From: Micromonospora fulviviridis | GTDB lineage: Bacteria; Actinomycetota; Actinomycetes; Mycobacteriales; Micromonosporaceae | Reading direction: 5' to 3' | DNA: 64,000 nucleotides | Assembly (NCBI RefSeq): GCF_014648395.1 | Contig: NZ_BMRA01000012.1 | Coordinates: 151,129-215,128, forward strand | Shown here: positions 8,136 through 16,453 of the stretch, in pieces | Layout: every line of letters starts with the position of its first letter | Numbering within the stretch: position 1 is the first letter of the stretch | Program-made: the position numbers and the translations under genes | Notes under the pieces: generated by a model | The model's input: only the letters and a program-made list of their open reading frames with translations | Databases searched by the model: none | Told to the model about the DNA's origin: nothing

Positions 8136-9284
8136 GTGCCTTCCGAAGACGCGGCGCCACCGCTGGACGTCGACCAGATCCTCGCCGATCCGGGCGTGCG
8201 GATCGTGGTCTGCTGCGGGGCGGGCGGAGTGGGCAAGACGACCACCGCGGCGGCGCTGGCGCTGCGGGCGGCCGAGCGGCACGGCCGGCGGACGGTGGTG
8301 CTCACCATCGACCCGGCCCGCCGGCTGGCCCAGTCGCTCGGCCTGACCGAGCTGGACAACACGCCGCGCCAGGTCAAGGGGATCGACGTCGAGGACAGCG
8401 GCGGCCAGTTGCACGCCATGATGCTCGACATGAAGCGCACCTTCGACGACGTGGTGCTCCAGCACACCGATCCGGCGAAGGCCGCGGAGATCTTCTCGAA
8501 CCCCTTCTACCAGGCCATGAGCTCGACCTTCGCCGGCACGCAGGAGTACATGGCGATGGAGAAGCTGGGCCAGCTGCACGCCCGGGGCGAGTGGGACCTC
8601 ATCGTGGTGGACACCCCGCCGTCCCGCTCGGCGCTGGACTTCCTGGACGCGCCGGCCCGGCTCTCCCGCTTCCTCGACGGCCGGATGCTGCGGCTGCTGC
8701 TCGCACCGGCCCGCAGCGGCGGGCGGAGCATGTTCAGCTTCGTGACGGCCAGCTTCGGGATGTTCTCGAAGGTGGTGCAGAAGGTGCTCGGCGCGCAGCT
8801 GCTCACCGACCTGTCCGGCTTCGTCGCCGCGCTGGACTCGATGTTCGGCGGTTTCCGGCAGCGGGCCGAGCAGACGTACCGCATCCTCCAGGCCCGGGAG
8901 ACGGCGTTCCTGCTGGTCGCGGCGCCGGAGCCGGACGCGGTCCGGGAGGCCGCCTACTTCGCCGGCCGGCTGCGCTCCGAGCGGATGCCGCTGGCCGGCC
9001 TGGTGCTCAACCGGGTGCACCGGCCGGCGGTGCCGGAGCTGTCCGCGGCGGACAGCCTGGCCGCCGCGGAGCGGCTGGCCTCCGCGGGCGGGCACGAGAG
9101 CACCGCCGAGGTGCTGCGGGCGCACGCCGCGCTGGCCGAGCAGGCGGTACGCGAGCAGCGGGTGGCGGCCCGGTTCACCGAGGCGTTCCCGGAGGTGCCG
9201 GCGGTGTCGGTGACGGCGCAGCCCGCCGACGTGCACGACGTCGACGGGCTGCGGACGATCGGCGAGGCGATCAGCCGGCGGTGA
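8136..9284 (+). CDS. ArsA/GET3-like ATPase, second of a pair
   Basis: 382 residues from the GTG at 8136 (a TTG one codon earlier is the alternative). The P-loop GAGGVGKT is at residues 28-35, TIDPARRLAQSLG forms the switch I area, and VVDTPPSRSALDFLDAP is the Walker B/switch II region. The protein is longer than the first copy and keeps the canonical GVGKTT signature, so it is probably the more active ATPase of the two. The 57-bp gap to the first gene and identical strand suggest one operon. It converges on wblA 22 bp downstream. Confidence 0.88.
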   Translation: MPSEDAAPPLDVDQILADPGVRIVVCCGAGGVGKTTTAAALALRAAERHGRRTVVLTIDPARRLAQSLGLTELDNTPRQVKGIDVEDSGGQLHAMMLDMKRTFDDVVLQHTDPAKAAEIFSNPFYQAMSSTFAGTQEYMAMEKLGQLHARGEWDLIVVDTPPSRSALDFLDAPARLSRFLDGRMLRLLLAPARSGGRSMFSFVTASFGMFSKVVQKVLGAQLLTDLSGFVAALDSMFGGFRQRAEQTYRILQARETAFLLVAAPEPDAVREAAYFAGRLRSERMPLAGLVLNRVHRPAVPELSAADSLAAAERLASAGGHESTAEVLRAHAALAEQAVREQRVAARFTEAFPEVPAVSVTAQPADVHDVDGLRTIGEAISRR

Positions 9285-9306
9285 GCACCGCCGGCCGGCG
9301 CGCCGG

Positions 9307-9627
9307 TCAGTTGGCCGTGGTCACGAGGACCTTGTCCCGACCGGCCTTCTCCCTGGCGTTCTTCTTCATGGCCGCCTCGAACATCTTGCGCCAGCTGGTC
9401 ACCTGCGGGTGACGGCGCAGCAACGCCCGGCGCTCGCGTTCGGTCATGCCACCCCACACACCGAACTCGATCCGGTTGTCGAGCGCGTCGGCCAGGCACT
9501 CGTACCGAACTGGGCAGCTCCGGCAGATCCTCTTCGCCACGTTCTGTTCGGCGCCCTGTACGAACAACGCGTCCGGGTCCCCGTTCTGACACGCCGCCAG
9601 TGACGGCCAGTCAGTGATCATGCCCAT
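9307..9627 (-). CDS. wblA: WhiB-family iron-sulfur regulator, WblA/WhiB4 type
   Basis: 106 residues. The four cluster ligands are C13, C35, C38 and C44 (C-x2-C-x5-C spacing), followed by FGVWGGMTERERRALLRRHP, the Gly/Trp turn and basic DNA-contact region. Sequence and neighbours (ArsA-like pair on one side, PonA2-type PBP on the other) match WblA of Streptomyces and WhiB4 of Mycobacterium. Those proteins carry an O2/NO-sensitive 4Fe-4S cluster and repress antioxidant or secondary-metabolism and sporulation genes. The ATG at 9627 lies behind a GGGGGG run. The divergent promoter region toward the PBP gene is about 400 bp long, in keeping with a heavily regulated gene. Confidence 0.93.
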   Translation of the reverse strand: MGMITDWPSLAACQNGDPDALFVQGAEQNVAKRICRSCPVRYECLADALDNRIEFGVWGGMTERERRALLRRHPQVTSWRKMFEAAMKKNAREKAGRDKVLVTTAN

Positions 9628-10028
9628 CTGTACACGTCCCCCCTTGCAGTACCTACCGACTTCGCGCGACCAGCCGTCGAATTCCCCCCGGTCGTCCGGG
9701 CCGGCCTCCCCAGGCGGCGCGGACGACGTGTGGCTGCTGTCGCCGCCACCATCATGCTGTGTAGTCGCCCGATTACGCAACGTTGTCGGCGAAATCCATC
9801 ATTCCGGACACTCCCGGCTTCCCGGGCCTTCGCCCGCCGTCTACCCGGCCCGAGAACGTGAAAACGCTGCGCCGCTCCCCCGTTCGGAGGAGACTTCTGC
9901 CAGGTTTCACGCAACCACGCACCGGGGTTCGTGCGTTTAGCACAACGAGGTCGGCGCGCGCAGGAAATGGGGAAACTTCCCCGCGCGCCCCTCGTTCCCT
10001 ACTCGCGTACCCTGTCGAGGTGACCTGG
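9628..10028. promoter_or_regulatory. divergent promoter region between wblA and the PBP gene
   Basis: 401 bases with no supported gene separate two divergent starts. WhiB-family genes usually have long untranslated leaders, so one or both mRNAs may start far upstream. A partial dyad (CACGCAACCACGCACCGGGG followed by TTCGTGCGTTTAGC) lies at about 9909-9941. I see no recognisable sigma-factor consensus. Confidence 0.4.
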
Positions 10029-12467
10029 ATGCGGAAACGTGACCACAACGTGCTGACCAACGCCGCATCGCTACTCATCTGTGGCCTGTTGGCCGGCGTG
10101 GTGGTCGCAGCGGCGGCCTTCCCCGCGGTGGCGATGTCCGGACTTGCCGCCAAGGCGGGAGCCGAGACCTTCGGCGCTCTGCCCAAGGAACTGACGGTGG
10201 CCCGGGCCCCGCAGATCACCTACCTGCTGGCCTCCGACGGCAAGACCCCGCTGGCCACGATGTACGACGAGAACCGGCGCGACGTGGAACTCAAGGACAT
10301 CGCGCCGATCATGCAGAAGGCCATCATCGCGGCCGAGGACCACGACTTCTACAAGCACAACGGCGTGGACCTCAACGGCGTGGCCCGGGCGTTCGTCAAC
10401 AACCAGTCCGGGGCCCAGCGGCAGGGCGCGTCGACGCTCACCATGCAGTACGTCCGGCTGGCCATCTCCTACTCGGCCACCCACCCGGCCGACGTGGTCG
10501 CCGCGACCGAGGACACCAGCGCGCGCAAGCTGCGCGAGATGCGCTACGCGCTCCAGATCGACAAGGAACTCTCCAAGGACGAGATCCTGCGGCGCTACCT
10601 GAACATCGCCGCCTTCGGCAACGGCGCGTACGGCATCTACGCCGCCAGCCAGGTCTACTTCAACAAGCCGCCGAGCAAGCTCGACATCCAGGAGTCGGCC
10701 ATGCTGGCCGGCATGGTGAAGGCGCCGACCGCGTTCGACCCCACCAACCCGATCGGCTACCCCCAGGCGGTCGACCGGCGCGACTATGTCATCAACAACA
10801 TGGTGCAGATCGGCGCCATCACCCAGGAGCAGGCCGACCAGGCCAAGAAGATCAAGCTGAAGGTGGCGAAGAAGCGCACCCCGAACGGCTGCGTCGCCAC
10901 CAACACCCGGTCCTGGGGCTTCTTCTGCGACTACTTCTACCGCTGGTGGCTCCAGCAGGAGACCTTCGGCTCCACCTCCTACGACCGGGAGCGGAGGCTG
11001 AAGAGCGGCGGCTACACCATCACCACCACGCTCGACGTGCAGGCGCAGAGGGGCGCCGACAAGGCGGTCCGCAACCAACTGAGCGAGGACGCCACGGCCG
11101 CCCGGATGGTGGCCGCCATCGAACCGGGCAGCGGGCGGGTCCGCGCCATCGCGGTCAACCGGAACTTCAAGCTCGACGACCCGGATCACCCGCAGAACAA
11201 GATCTCCAGCGACCCGAAGAAGGCCGCGAAGAAGATCCGGGGCAACCGCCCGAACACGGTGAACCCCCTGATCAGCGGTGGCGCCGGCATCACCGGCTAC
11301 CAGGCCGGCTCGACCTTCAAGATCTTCACGCTGGTGGCGGCTCTGGAGAAGGGCTACCCGCTCAGCTACACCATCAACGCGCAGCCGCAGTTCAAGTCCG
11401 AATACATCATCGACTCGGGCAACGATGCCGCCTGCCCGGGTACGCACTTCTACTGCCCGCAGAACGCCTCGAAGTCGATGGCCGGCGTGCACAACATGTG
11501 GAGCGCCTTCGGCGCTTCGGTCAACACCTTCTTCGTGGACCTCCAGCAGCGGGTCGGCGCGGAGAACGTGGTGAAGGCCGCGCAGAAGCTCGGCATCACC
11601 TTCCGGGCGGCCAACGACGCCAAGTTCGCCGCCAACAAGGACGCCGCGCACCAGTGGGGCGCGTTCACCCTGGGCGTCTCGCAGACCACCCCGCTGGAAC
11701 TGGCCAACGCGTACGCCACCCTGGCCGCGGACGGGAAGTACTGCGAGCCGATCCCGGTGCAGGAGATCCGCGGCCCGGACGGCGAGAAGCTGGACATCGC
11801 CAACCCGCACTGCGAGCAGCGGATCAGCACCGAGGTGGCCCGGGCCGCCGTGGACGCGGCTCGCTGCCCGGTGGGTGACCACTCCTCGACCTCGAAGTGC
11901 AAGAACGGCACCGCCCGCAACGTCCGGGGCGTCGTCAACGCCCCGGTGGCCGGCAAGTCCGGCACCACCGACGGGGACAAGACCTCCGCGCTGGTCGCCA
12001 TGACCAAGCAGTACGCGGTGGCCGGCATCCAGGCCGACCCGGACTGGGCGCAGACCAACCAGCGGATGAGGCACAACGAGGTGCCGTGGGGCATCAACCC
12101 GGCGGTCTACCAGACGCTGCGCGACGCCATGGTGGGCAAGGAGCGGATCAACTTCACCCCGCCGAGCGGGAAGATCATCGAGGGTGACCAACGCGCGATT
12201 CCAGGGGTGAAGTGCGAGTCCATCGAGACCGCCAAGTCGCGGCTGCGCGGCGCCGGATTCGAGCCGGTGGTCGCCAGCCAGAAGACCCCGTCGGAATGCC
12301 CGGTGGACACCGCGGCCGGCACCAGCCCGGACGGGCGCACCATCAAGGGCGGCGTGGTGACCATCGAGGTCAGCGCCGGCGGCGGCCAGCCGAAGCCCGG
12401 CACCGGCACGGGCCCCGTGGTCCCGCCGCCGGCCGGTCCCACCAAACCGGGCCGACCACGCGGCTGA
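10029..12467 (+). CDS. bifunctional class A penicillin-binding protein with PASTA domain (PonA2 type)
   Basis: 812 residues from the ATG at 10029, placed 8 bases after GAGG. A membrane anchor covers residues ~12-38. The glycosyltransferase (GT51) domain has the catalytic Glu in EDHDFYKHNGVD (E103) and the RQGASTLTMQYVRL motif. The transpeptidase has S428-T-F-K431, S497-V-N499 and K643-S-G-T646. One PASTA repeat follows (about residues 720-785) and then a Pro/Gly tail. It polymerises and cross-links peptidoglycan outside the membrane. Position next to wblA/whiB4 and the ArsA-like pair matches mycobacterial ponA2, which is linked to stress and dormancy survival. A perfect terminator follows. 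Confidence 0.93.
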   Translation: MRKRDHNVLTNAASLLICGLLAGVVVAAAAFPAVAMSGLAAKAGAETFGALPKELTVARAPQITYLLASDGKTPLATMYDENRRDVELKDIAPIMQKAIIAAEDHDFYKHNGVDLNGVARAFVNNQSGAQRQGASTLTMQYVRLAISYSATHPADVVAATEDTSARKLREMRYALQIDKELSKDEILRRYLNIAAFGNGAYGIYAASQVYFNKPPSKLDIQESAMLAGMVKAPTAFDPTNPIGYPQAVDRRDYVINNMVQIGAITQEQADQAKKIKLKVAKKRTPNGCVATNTRSWGFFCDYFYRWWLQQETFGSTSYDRERRLKSGGYTITTTLDVQAQRGADKAVRNQLSEDATAARMVAAIEPGSGRVRAIAVNRNFKLDDPDHPQNKISSDPKKAAKKIRGNRPNTVNPLISGGAGITGYQAGSTFKIFTLVAALEKGYPLSYTINAQPQFKSEYIIDSGNDAACPGTHFYCPQNASKSMAGVHNMWSAFGASVNTFFVDLQQRVGAENVVKAAQKLGITFRAANDAKFAANKDAAHQWGAFTLGVSQTTPLELANAYATLAADGKYCEPIPVQEIRGPDGEKLDIANPHCEQRISTEVARAAVDAARCPVGDHSSTSKCKNGTARNVRGVVNAPVAGKSGTTDGDKTSALVAMTKQYAVAGIQADPDWAQTNQRMRHNEVPWGINPAVYQTLRDAMVGKERINFTPPSGKIIEGDQRAIPGVKCESIETAKSRLRGAGFEPVVASQKTPSECPVDTAAGTSPDGRTIKGGVVTIEVSAGGGQPKPGTGTGPVVPPPAGPTKPGRPRG

Positions 12468-12482
12468 CCCGAGCAGACGACA

Positions 12483-12515
12483 GCGGGCGGGCACCCCTGG
12501 TGGGTGCCCGCCCGC
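12483..12515. terminator. intrinsic terminator of the PBP gene
   Basis: GCGGGCGGGCACCC pairs perfectly over 14 bp with GGGTGCCCGCCCGC around a 5-base loop, 15 bp after the PBP stop and 18 bp before the end of the convergent YqeY gene. It can serve both genes. Confidence 0.85.
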
Positions 12516-12533
12516 TTCGTCGTACCAGGGCGG

Positions 12534-12989
12534 TCAGAGACCGAGCTGCCGGCGTACCTCGGCGGCGACCCGGCCGCCCTCGGCCCGGCCCGCCACCGCG
12601 GCCTGGGCCGCCTTCATGGCCGGGCCCATCTGCGCCTTGCCGGTGAAGCCGCCCGCGGCCAGCGCCCCCGAGACCAGCCCCGTCAGCTCGTCGTCGGAGA
12701 GCTGCTTCGGCAGGTAGCGCTCCAGCACCTCGCCCTCGGCGGTCTCCTTGCCGGCCTGCTCGGCGCGACCCGCGTCGGCGAAGGCGGTGGCCGCCTCGCG
12801 CCGCTTCTTCGCCTCCTTGGTCAGCACCGCGAGCACCTCGTCGTCGCTGAGCTCGCGCTTTTCCTTCCCGGCGACCTCGGCGGTGCCGACGGCCGCGAGG
12901 GCCATCCGCAGCGTGGAGGTGGTCAGCTCGTCGCGCGCCTTGAGAGCGGCGCGCATGTCGGCGGTGAGACGGTCCTTCAGCGTGCTCAT
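12534..12989 (-). CDS. GatB/YqeY-domain protein
   Basis: 151 residues that match the stand-alone YqeY family end to end: N-terminal MSTLKDRLTADMRAALKARD, LRMALAAV helix, EVLERYLPKQLSDDEL in the middle, and a C-terminal GGRVAAEVRRQL. The domain is the tail domain of GatB and binds the tRNA elbow there. The free-standing protein's job is unproven, but is thought to touch tRNA or amidotransferase function. The next gene is divergent, 25 bp away, so the promoters overlap. Confidence 0.88.
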   Translation of the reverse strand: MSTLKDRLTADMRAALKARDELTTSTLRMALAAVGTAEVAGKEKRELSDDEVLAVLTKEAKKRREAATAFADAGRAEQAGKETAEGEVLERYLPKQLSDDELTGLVSGALAAGGFTGKAQMGPAMKAAQAAVAGRAEGGRVAAEVRRQLGL

Positions 12990-13014
12990 GGACGGTCAAA
13001 CTACCCTGAACGCC

Positions 13015-13908
13015 ATGCGAAAGCGCACACTATTCCGGCTCGCGGCCGGGACCGTCGCCGCCGGGGCGGCCACCCTGGCCTACGCGTCGCTCATCGAGCG
13101 CAACATGTTCACCCTGCGCCGGTACGACGTACCGGTGCTCCCGACCGACGCCGAGCCGTTGCGCGTACTGCACCTGTCGGACCTGCACATGATGCCCGAC
13201 CAGCGGCGCAAGCAGGACTGGGTGGCCTCGCTGGCCGCCCTCGACCCGGACCTGGTGGTGGTCACCGGGGACAACATGGCCCACCCGGACGCCGTGCCGG
13301 GCGTGCTGCGCGCCCTGCAACCGCTGCTCGACCTGCCCGGCGCCTTCGTCTTCGGCTCCAACGACTACACCGGACCGGTCCTGAAGAACCCATTCACCTA
13401 CTTCCTGCCCGACCGGGAGTACACCGAGGGCGTGCCACTGCCGTACGAGGAGTTGCGCGACGTCTTCACCGGCGCCGGCTGGGTGGACCTCAACAACGCG
13501 CGGACCACCCTCAAGGCCGGCGGCCGGGAGATCGAGCTGGTGGGCGTGGACGACCCGCACATCGAGCGGGACGACTACGCGGCCGTGGCCGGGCCGGTCA
13601 GCCCGGGCGCGGCGCTCTCCATCGCGCTGGCCCACTCCCCGGAGCCGGCCGTGCTGGACCGGATGGCCGCCGACGGCTTCGGGCTGCTGCTCGCCGGCCA
13701 CACCCACGGTGGGCAGGTCTGCGTGCCCGGCTACGGCGCGCTGGTCACCAACTGCGGGCTGCCGCGGTCGATGGCGCGCGGTCTGCACCGCTGGCCCGGC
13801 TCCGACTCCTGGCTGCACGTCTCGGCCGGCCTGGGCACCCACCCCACCGCGCCGGTGCGCTTCGCCTGCCCCCCGGAGGCGAGCGTGCTCACCCTGATCT
13901 CGCGCTGA
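13015..13908 (+). CDS. membrane-anchored metallophosphoesterase
   Basis: 297 residues with an N-terminal hydrophobic segment (~residues 8-25) that reads as an anchor or signal sequence. Calcineurin-like motifs follow: HLSDLHMMP, TGDNMAHPD, FGSNDY (the GNHD-type motif, with Asn-Asp kept), and LAGHTHGGQV. This arrangement matches the YkuE-like phosphoesterases found at the membrane surface. The natural substrate (phospholipid or nucleotide) is not known. The gene is directly upstream of tRNA-Pro. Confidence 0.85.
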   Translation: MRKRTLFRLAAGTVAAGAATLAYASLIERNMFTLRRYDVPVLPTDAEPLRVLHLSDLHMMPDQRRKQDWVASLAALDPDLVVVTGDNMAHPDAVPGVLRALQPLLDLPGAFVFGSNDYTGPVLKNPFTYFLPDREYTEGVPLPYEELRDVFTGAGWVDLNNARTTLKAGGREIELVGVDDPHIERDDYAAVAGPVSPGAALSIALAHSPEPAVLDRMAADGFGLLLAGHTHGGQVCVPGYGALVTNCGLPRSMARGLHRWPGSDSWLHVSAGLGTHPTAPVRFACPPEASVLTLISR

Positions 13909-13983
13909 GCGACCCGCGTCCCGGGGCGGGGGGTACCGAGTTTGACCATCGGACCGGGTGGGCTACTATTTGTCGGCACGCCT

Positions 13984-14151
<168 letters not shown>

Positions 14152-14355
14152 ACCACGCAGGTGCCCTGCGATCCCGGTCACGCGAGTGCCGCGCTTGAGC
14201 GGTTCGCCGGTCCCGTCCCACATGATCCTTGACGAAGACCTCACACGATCGTTGACACCGGGTCTCGCTGGAGTGTCTGATCTAGTGCTGGTTTGGATCA
14301 TATTCGGACGGCTGGACCGTGCGCAGCGCCGGTTGGGCCGGTGGGGAGACAGACC

Positions 14356-15225
14356 ATGAAGGTGCTCTGGCGGCGGCGCGTCCTGGCCGCTGCCCTGTCG
14401 CTCACGGCGGCCGTCGGCGGCCTACTCGTGGCCGGCACGGCCCAGGCGCAGACGGTTTCCACCGGGTCCCTGAGCTTCAGGGGGGACAGCGGTGACTACA
14501 TCAGCCAAGGTAAGTCGTACTCGTACTCCACCGGCAACGGCGACGGGTTGACCGTCTCCAGCTCGACCGGCAGCACGGTCAGCATCTCGGTAAACGCCTA
14601 CAACGGCGACTGGTGGACCCTCACTTTCGACGCACCCGGCACGCAGGTTCTCGTCCCGCGCACCTATACCGCCGCGCACCGGCACCCGTTCAACGGGACC
14701 GGCCCAGGCCTGGACCTGAGCGGCGAAGGGCGGGGATGCAACGAGCTGACCGGCTCCTTCACGATCATCAAAGCGGTCTTCGGTCCCCAGGGCTATGTGC
14801 AGACCTTCGACGCTACGTTCGAACAGCACTGCGAGGGAGGGGACCCGGCGGCGCGTGGTGAGGTCCACATCTCGAACCGGCCACCCCCATCCGGGGCGGC
14901 GCCCAAGCCCGCCACCACCAGGCCGCGCGCCGCGACCACCAGCCCGAACGCCGGGACCGGAAGGCCCAGCGCCACGCCGACCAGCAGGCCCAGTGCCACG
15001 CCGACCAGCAGGCCCAGCGCCACGCCGACCAGCACGCCGAGCGCCGCCGCCGCCGGCAGCGGCAACACCTCCGCCAACGACACCGACGCCAACACCGCGG
15101 CGGTCGTAAGGAACGCCGTCTTCTCGCCGCTTCTGCTGATCGGGGTGGTCCTCATCGTCCTGGCCGGCCTCGTCGCCCTGGCGGGCCTCGCCGTCCTCCT
15201 CGGCATGTACGTCCGCCGCCAGTGA
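14356..15225 (+). CDS. secreted, membrane-anchored surface protein with Ser/Pro/Thr stalk
   Basis: 289 residues from the ATG at 14356 (GGGGAG seven bases ahead). Order: signal peptide (residues 1-~32, ending GTAQAQ), a globular beta-rich domain with two Cys (~residues 33-175), a low-complexity stalk containing tandem RPSATPTS units (~residues 178-240), and a C-terminal membrane helix (VFSPLLLIGVVLIVLAGLVA) ending in the basic tail YVRRQ. This is a type I surface protein. The globular domain was not recognised. The gene is the only one between the two copies of the tRNA-Pro 3' end and has somewhat lower GC in its first half than its neighbours, which suits an acquired gene. Confidence 0.8.
   Translation: MKVLWRRRVLAAALSLTAAVGGLLVAGTAQAQTVSTGSLSFRGDSGDYISQGKSYSYSTGNGDGLTVSSSTGSTVSISVNAYNGDWWTLTFDAPGTQVLVPRTYTAAHRHPFNGTGPGLDLSGEGRGCNELTGSFTIIKAVFGPQGYVQTFDATFEQHCEGGDPAARGEVHISNRPPPSGAAPKPATTRPRAATTSPNAGTGRPSATPTSRPSATPTSRPSATPTSTPSAAAAGSGNTSANDTDANTAAVVRNAVFSPLLLIGVVLIVLAGLVALAGLAVLLGMYVRRQ
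14962..15033 (+). repeat. three tandem 24-bp repeats in the surface-protein stalk
   Basis: Three head-to-tail copies of a 24-bp unit starting AGGCCCAGCGCCACGCCGAC encode RPSATPTS. The second copy has a single base change. They lie within the coding sequence; copy number is likely variable between strains. Confidence 0.85.
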
Positions 15226-15257
15226 CTCGCGAGCGCGCCCTCGGCATCAGGTGGTGA

Positions 15258-15290
15258 GAGGCCGCAGCCGGTTCCACCGGGTGCGGCCTC
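15258..15290 (+). terminator. terminator of the surface-protein gene
   Basis: GAGGCCGCA (15258-15266) pairs with TGCGGCCTC (15282-15290), and an inner CCGGT/ACCGG stem sits inside the loop. It stands 33 bases after the stop codon. Confidence 0.75.
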
Positions 15291-15316
15291 CGGCGTTTCC
15301 GGGACCACCACCGCCA

Positions 15317-15434
15317 CGTCGGTTCGAATCCGGCCACCCCGACCAGAGGTGACAGCAGGTCAAGGCCCCTCCGCGGAAGGGCCTTGATCCGTTTCCGGGA
15401 TCATCACTCGGCGGACGCGGCGAGAAGGTAGCAA
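15317..15434 (+). repeat. right copy of tRNA-Pro 3'-end direct repeat (tRNA fragment)
   Basis: This copy holds the last 25 bases of the tRNA-Pro body with the CCA, then the downstream flank and a weakened terminator hairpin (GGAAGGGCC in place of GGAGGGGCC). No 5' half of a tRNA is present, so it is a fragment and not a gene. The offset to the left copy is 1285 bases. The divergence is concentrated after the tRNA part. Confidence 0.8.
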
Positions 15435-15784
15435 CGACCGCGGAACTCTGTGGCGTCGATCACGTCGAGCTGCGCCGGCATCCGACTGACCAGCCGCTGC
15501 AGCCGCCGAAGGCAGCCATCCCCTTTCCCGGCCACCTCTGGTGTGCCGCCGAACTCCCAACCCCACCTTCGCCTCACCTACGCCGCCGCCCCACCGCACC
15601 TCGTTGGACGAGGCGGGCCGCCGCCCCGCCCATCCCTCCACAAAGGGGCGACACTTTTGCCGACGCCGAACAGCTGTGACCGGGCCTTAGCAGCGGGGAC
15701 AAGGTTCCGTCATTTGAACCCTTCTCAAGAGCAGCGACATCGGCTATGTTCACTGCAGTTGCTCTTACGAAAGCGGGGGAAAGA
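15435..15784. other. noncoding upstream region of the small secreted protein
   Basis: 350 bases without a supported gene. It must hold the promoter of the gene at 15785. The stretch 15650-15780 is less GC-rich than the surroundings, with a purine-rich ribosome site at its end. No RNA structure was recognised. Confidence 0.4.
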
Positions 15785-16174
15785 ATGAGGGTCAAGCGGA
15801 TCGTCGGCGCCCTGGCGGCGGGGGCCTTTGCGGCAATTTCAGTAGGCGTGGTGACTGCCTCGCCAGCCAGCGCGGGAACGGCCAACGGCTGCGGTTATCC
15901 CCAGGTCTGTTTCTACAAGACCAAGGCCGACTGGGACGCTCGCAGGTGGACGGCCGCCTACAAGGACATCACCAGCTCGTACCAAACCCTCAGCTCATCA
16001 GCCTACGGCTCCTACTACGTCTACAACACCCGCAACGACGACGGAGCCCTGTTGCACTACACCAACGGTTACACCTACTGCCTGCGTCCCAACTCGGGCG
16101 TCAACAACAGCAACACCCCGACGGGGTTCTGGACCGTCGACAAGATTCGCATCATGGATTCGGCGACCTGCTGA
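15785..16174 (+). CDS. small secreted protein, I36-type peptidase-inhibitor-like
   Basis: 129 residues. The ATG at 15785 follows GGGGGAAAG. A signal peptide ends at about residue 35 (ASPASA before GTANG). The mature part is about 95 residues with four Cys, rich in Tyr, Asn and Thr: NGCGYPQVCFYKTKADWDAR near the start, then YVYNTRNDDGALLHY and YTYCLRPNS. Two disulfides and the CxxxxxCxY pattern recall the secreted I36 inhibitor-like proteins abundant in actinobacteria, but inhibitor activity is inferred only. The low-GC upstream region and strong terminator suggest a single-gene transcript. Confidence 0.75.
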   Translation: MRVKRIVGALAAGAFAAISVGVVTASPASAGTANGCGYPQVCFYKTKADWDARRWTAAYKDITSSYQTLSSSAYGSYYVYNTRNDDGALLHYTNGYTYCLRPNSGVNNSNTPTGFWTVDKIRIMDSATC

Positions 16175-16195
16175 TCGTGTCGGCCTACCGATAAC

Positions 16196-16253
16196 GACAA
16201 TGAATTGGACCGCCGATCGGATTAAGCTGAATCGGCGGTCCAATTTCATTGTC
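16196..16253 (+). terminator. large terminator hairpin after the secreted protein gene
   Basis: GACAATGAATTGGACCGCCG (16196-16215, plus AT) pairs with ATCGGCGGTCCAATT and on to CATTGTC (16231-16253) with one bulged T, giving about 22 bp around a 13-base loop. It is unusually long and rich in A/T at its base. Confidence 0.85.
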
Positions 16254-16453
16254 ATTTCGAGCAGCTCTATCGAGGACAGTGGTGGGCCGTCCCGATCTCG
16301 TCGATCCTGCTTGTCCGAACCGGGGGATGCGGGCATGGTCCACCCGTTTCAGGGACCACTGCGTGAGGGGCGGCCTCCCTCCGGCCGTCATGGTTGATGT
16401 GCCATGGCGACGCAGAGGCTTCCGAGAATGTCCGGGCTGGCACAGTTGACAGC

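Noticed and set aside
7104..9284. Arsenite efflux system
   Set aside because: The ATPases are ArsA-like in fold, but no ArsB, ArsD or ArsR is nearby and the Cys metal site is not evident; synteny supports the actinobacterial GET3-like pair.
14962..15033. Three 24-bp direct repeats as a possible CRISPR array
   Set aside because: The copies are contiguous without spacers and encode an in-frame RPSATPTS stalk; no cas genes are near.
15317..15345. Second tRNA-Pro gene
   Set aside because: Only the T-arm and 3' end are present; there is no D-arm or anticodon stem.
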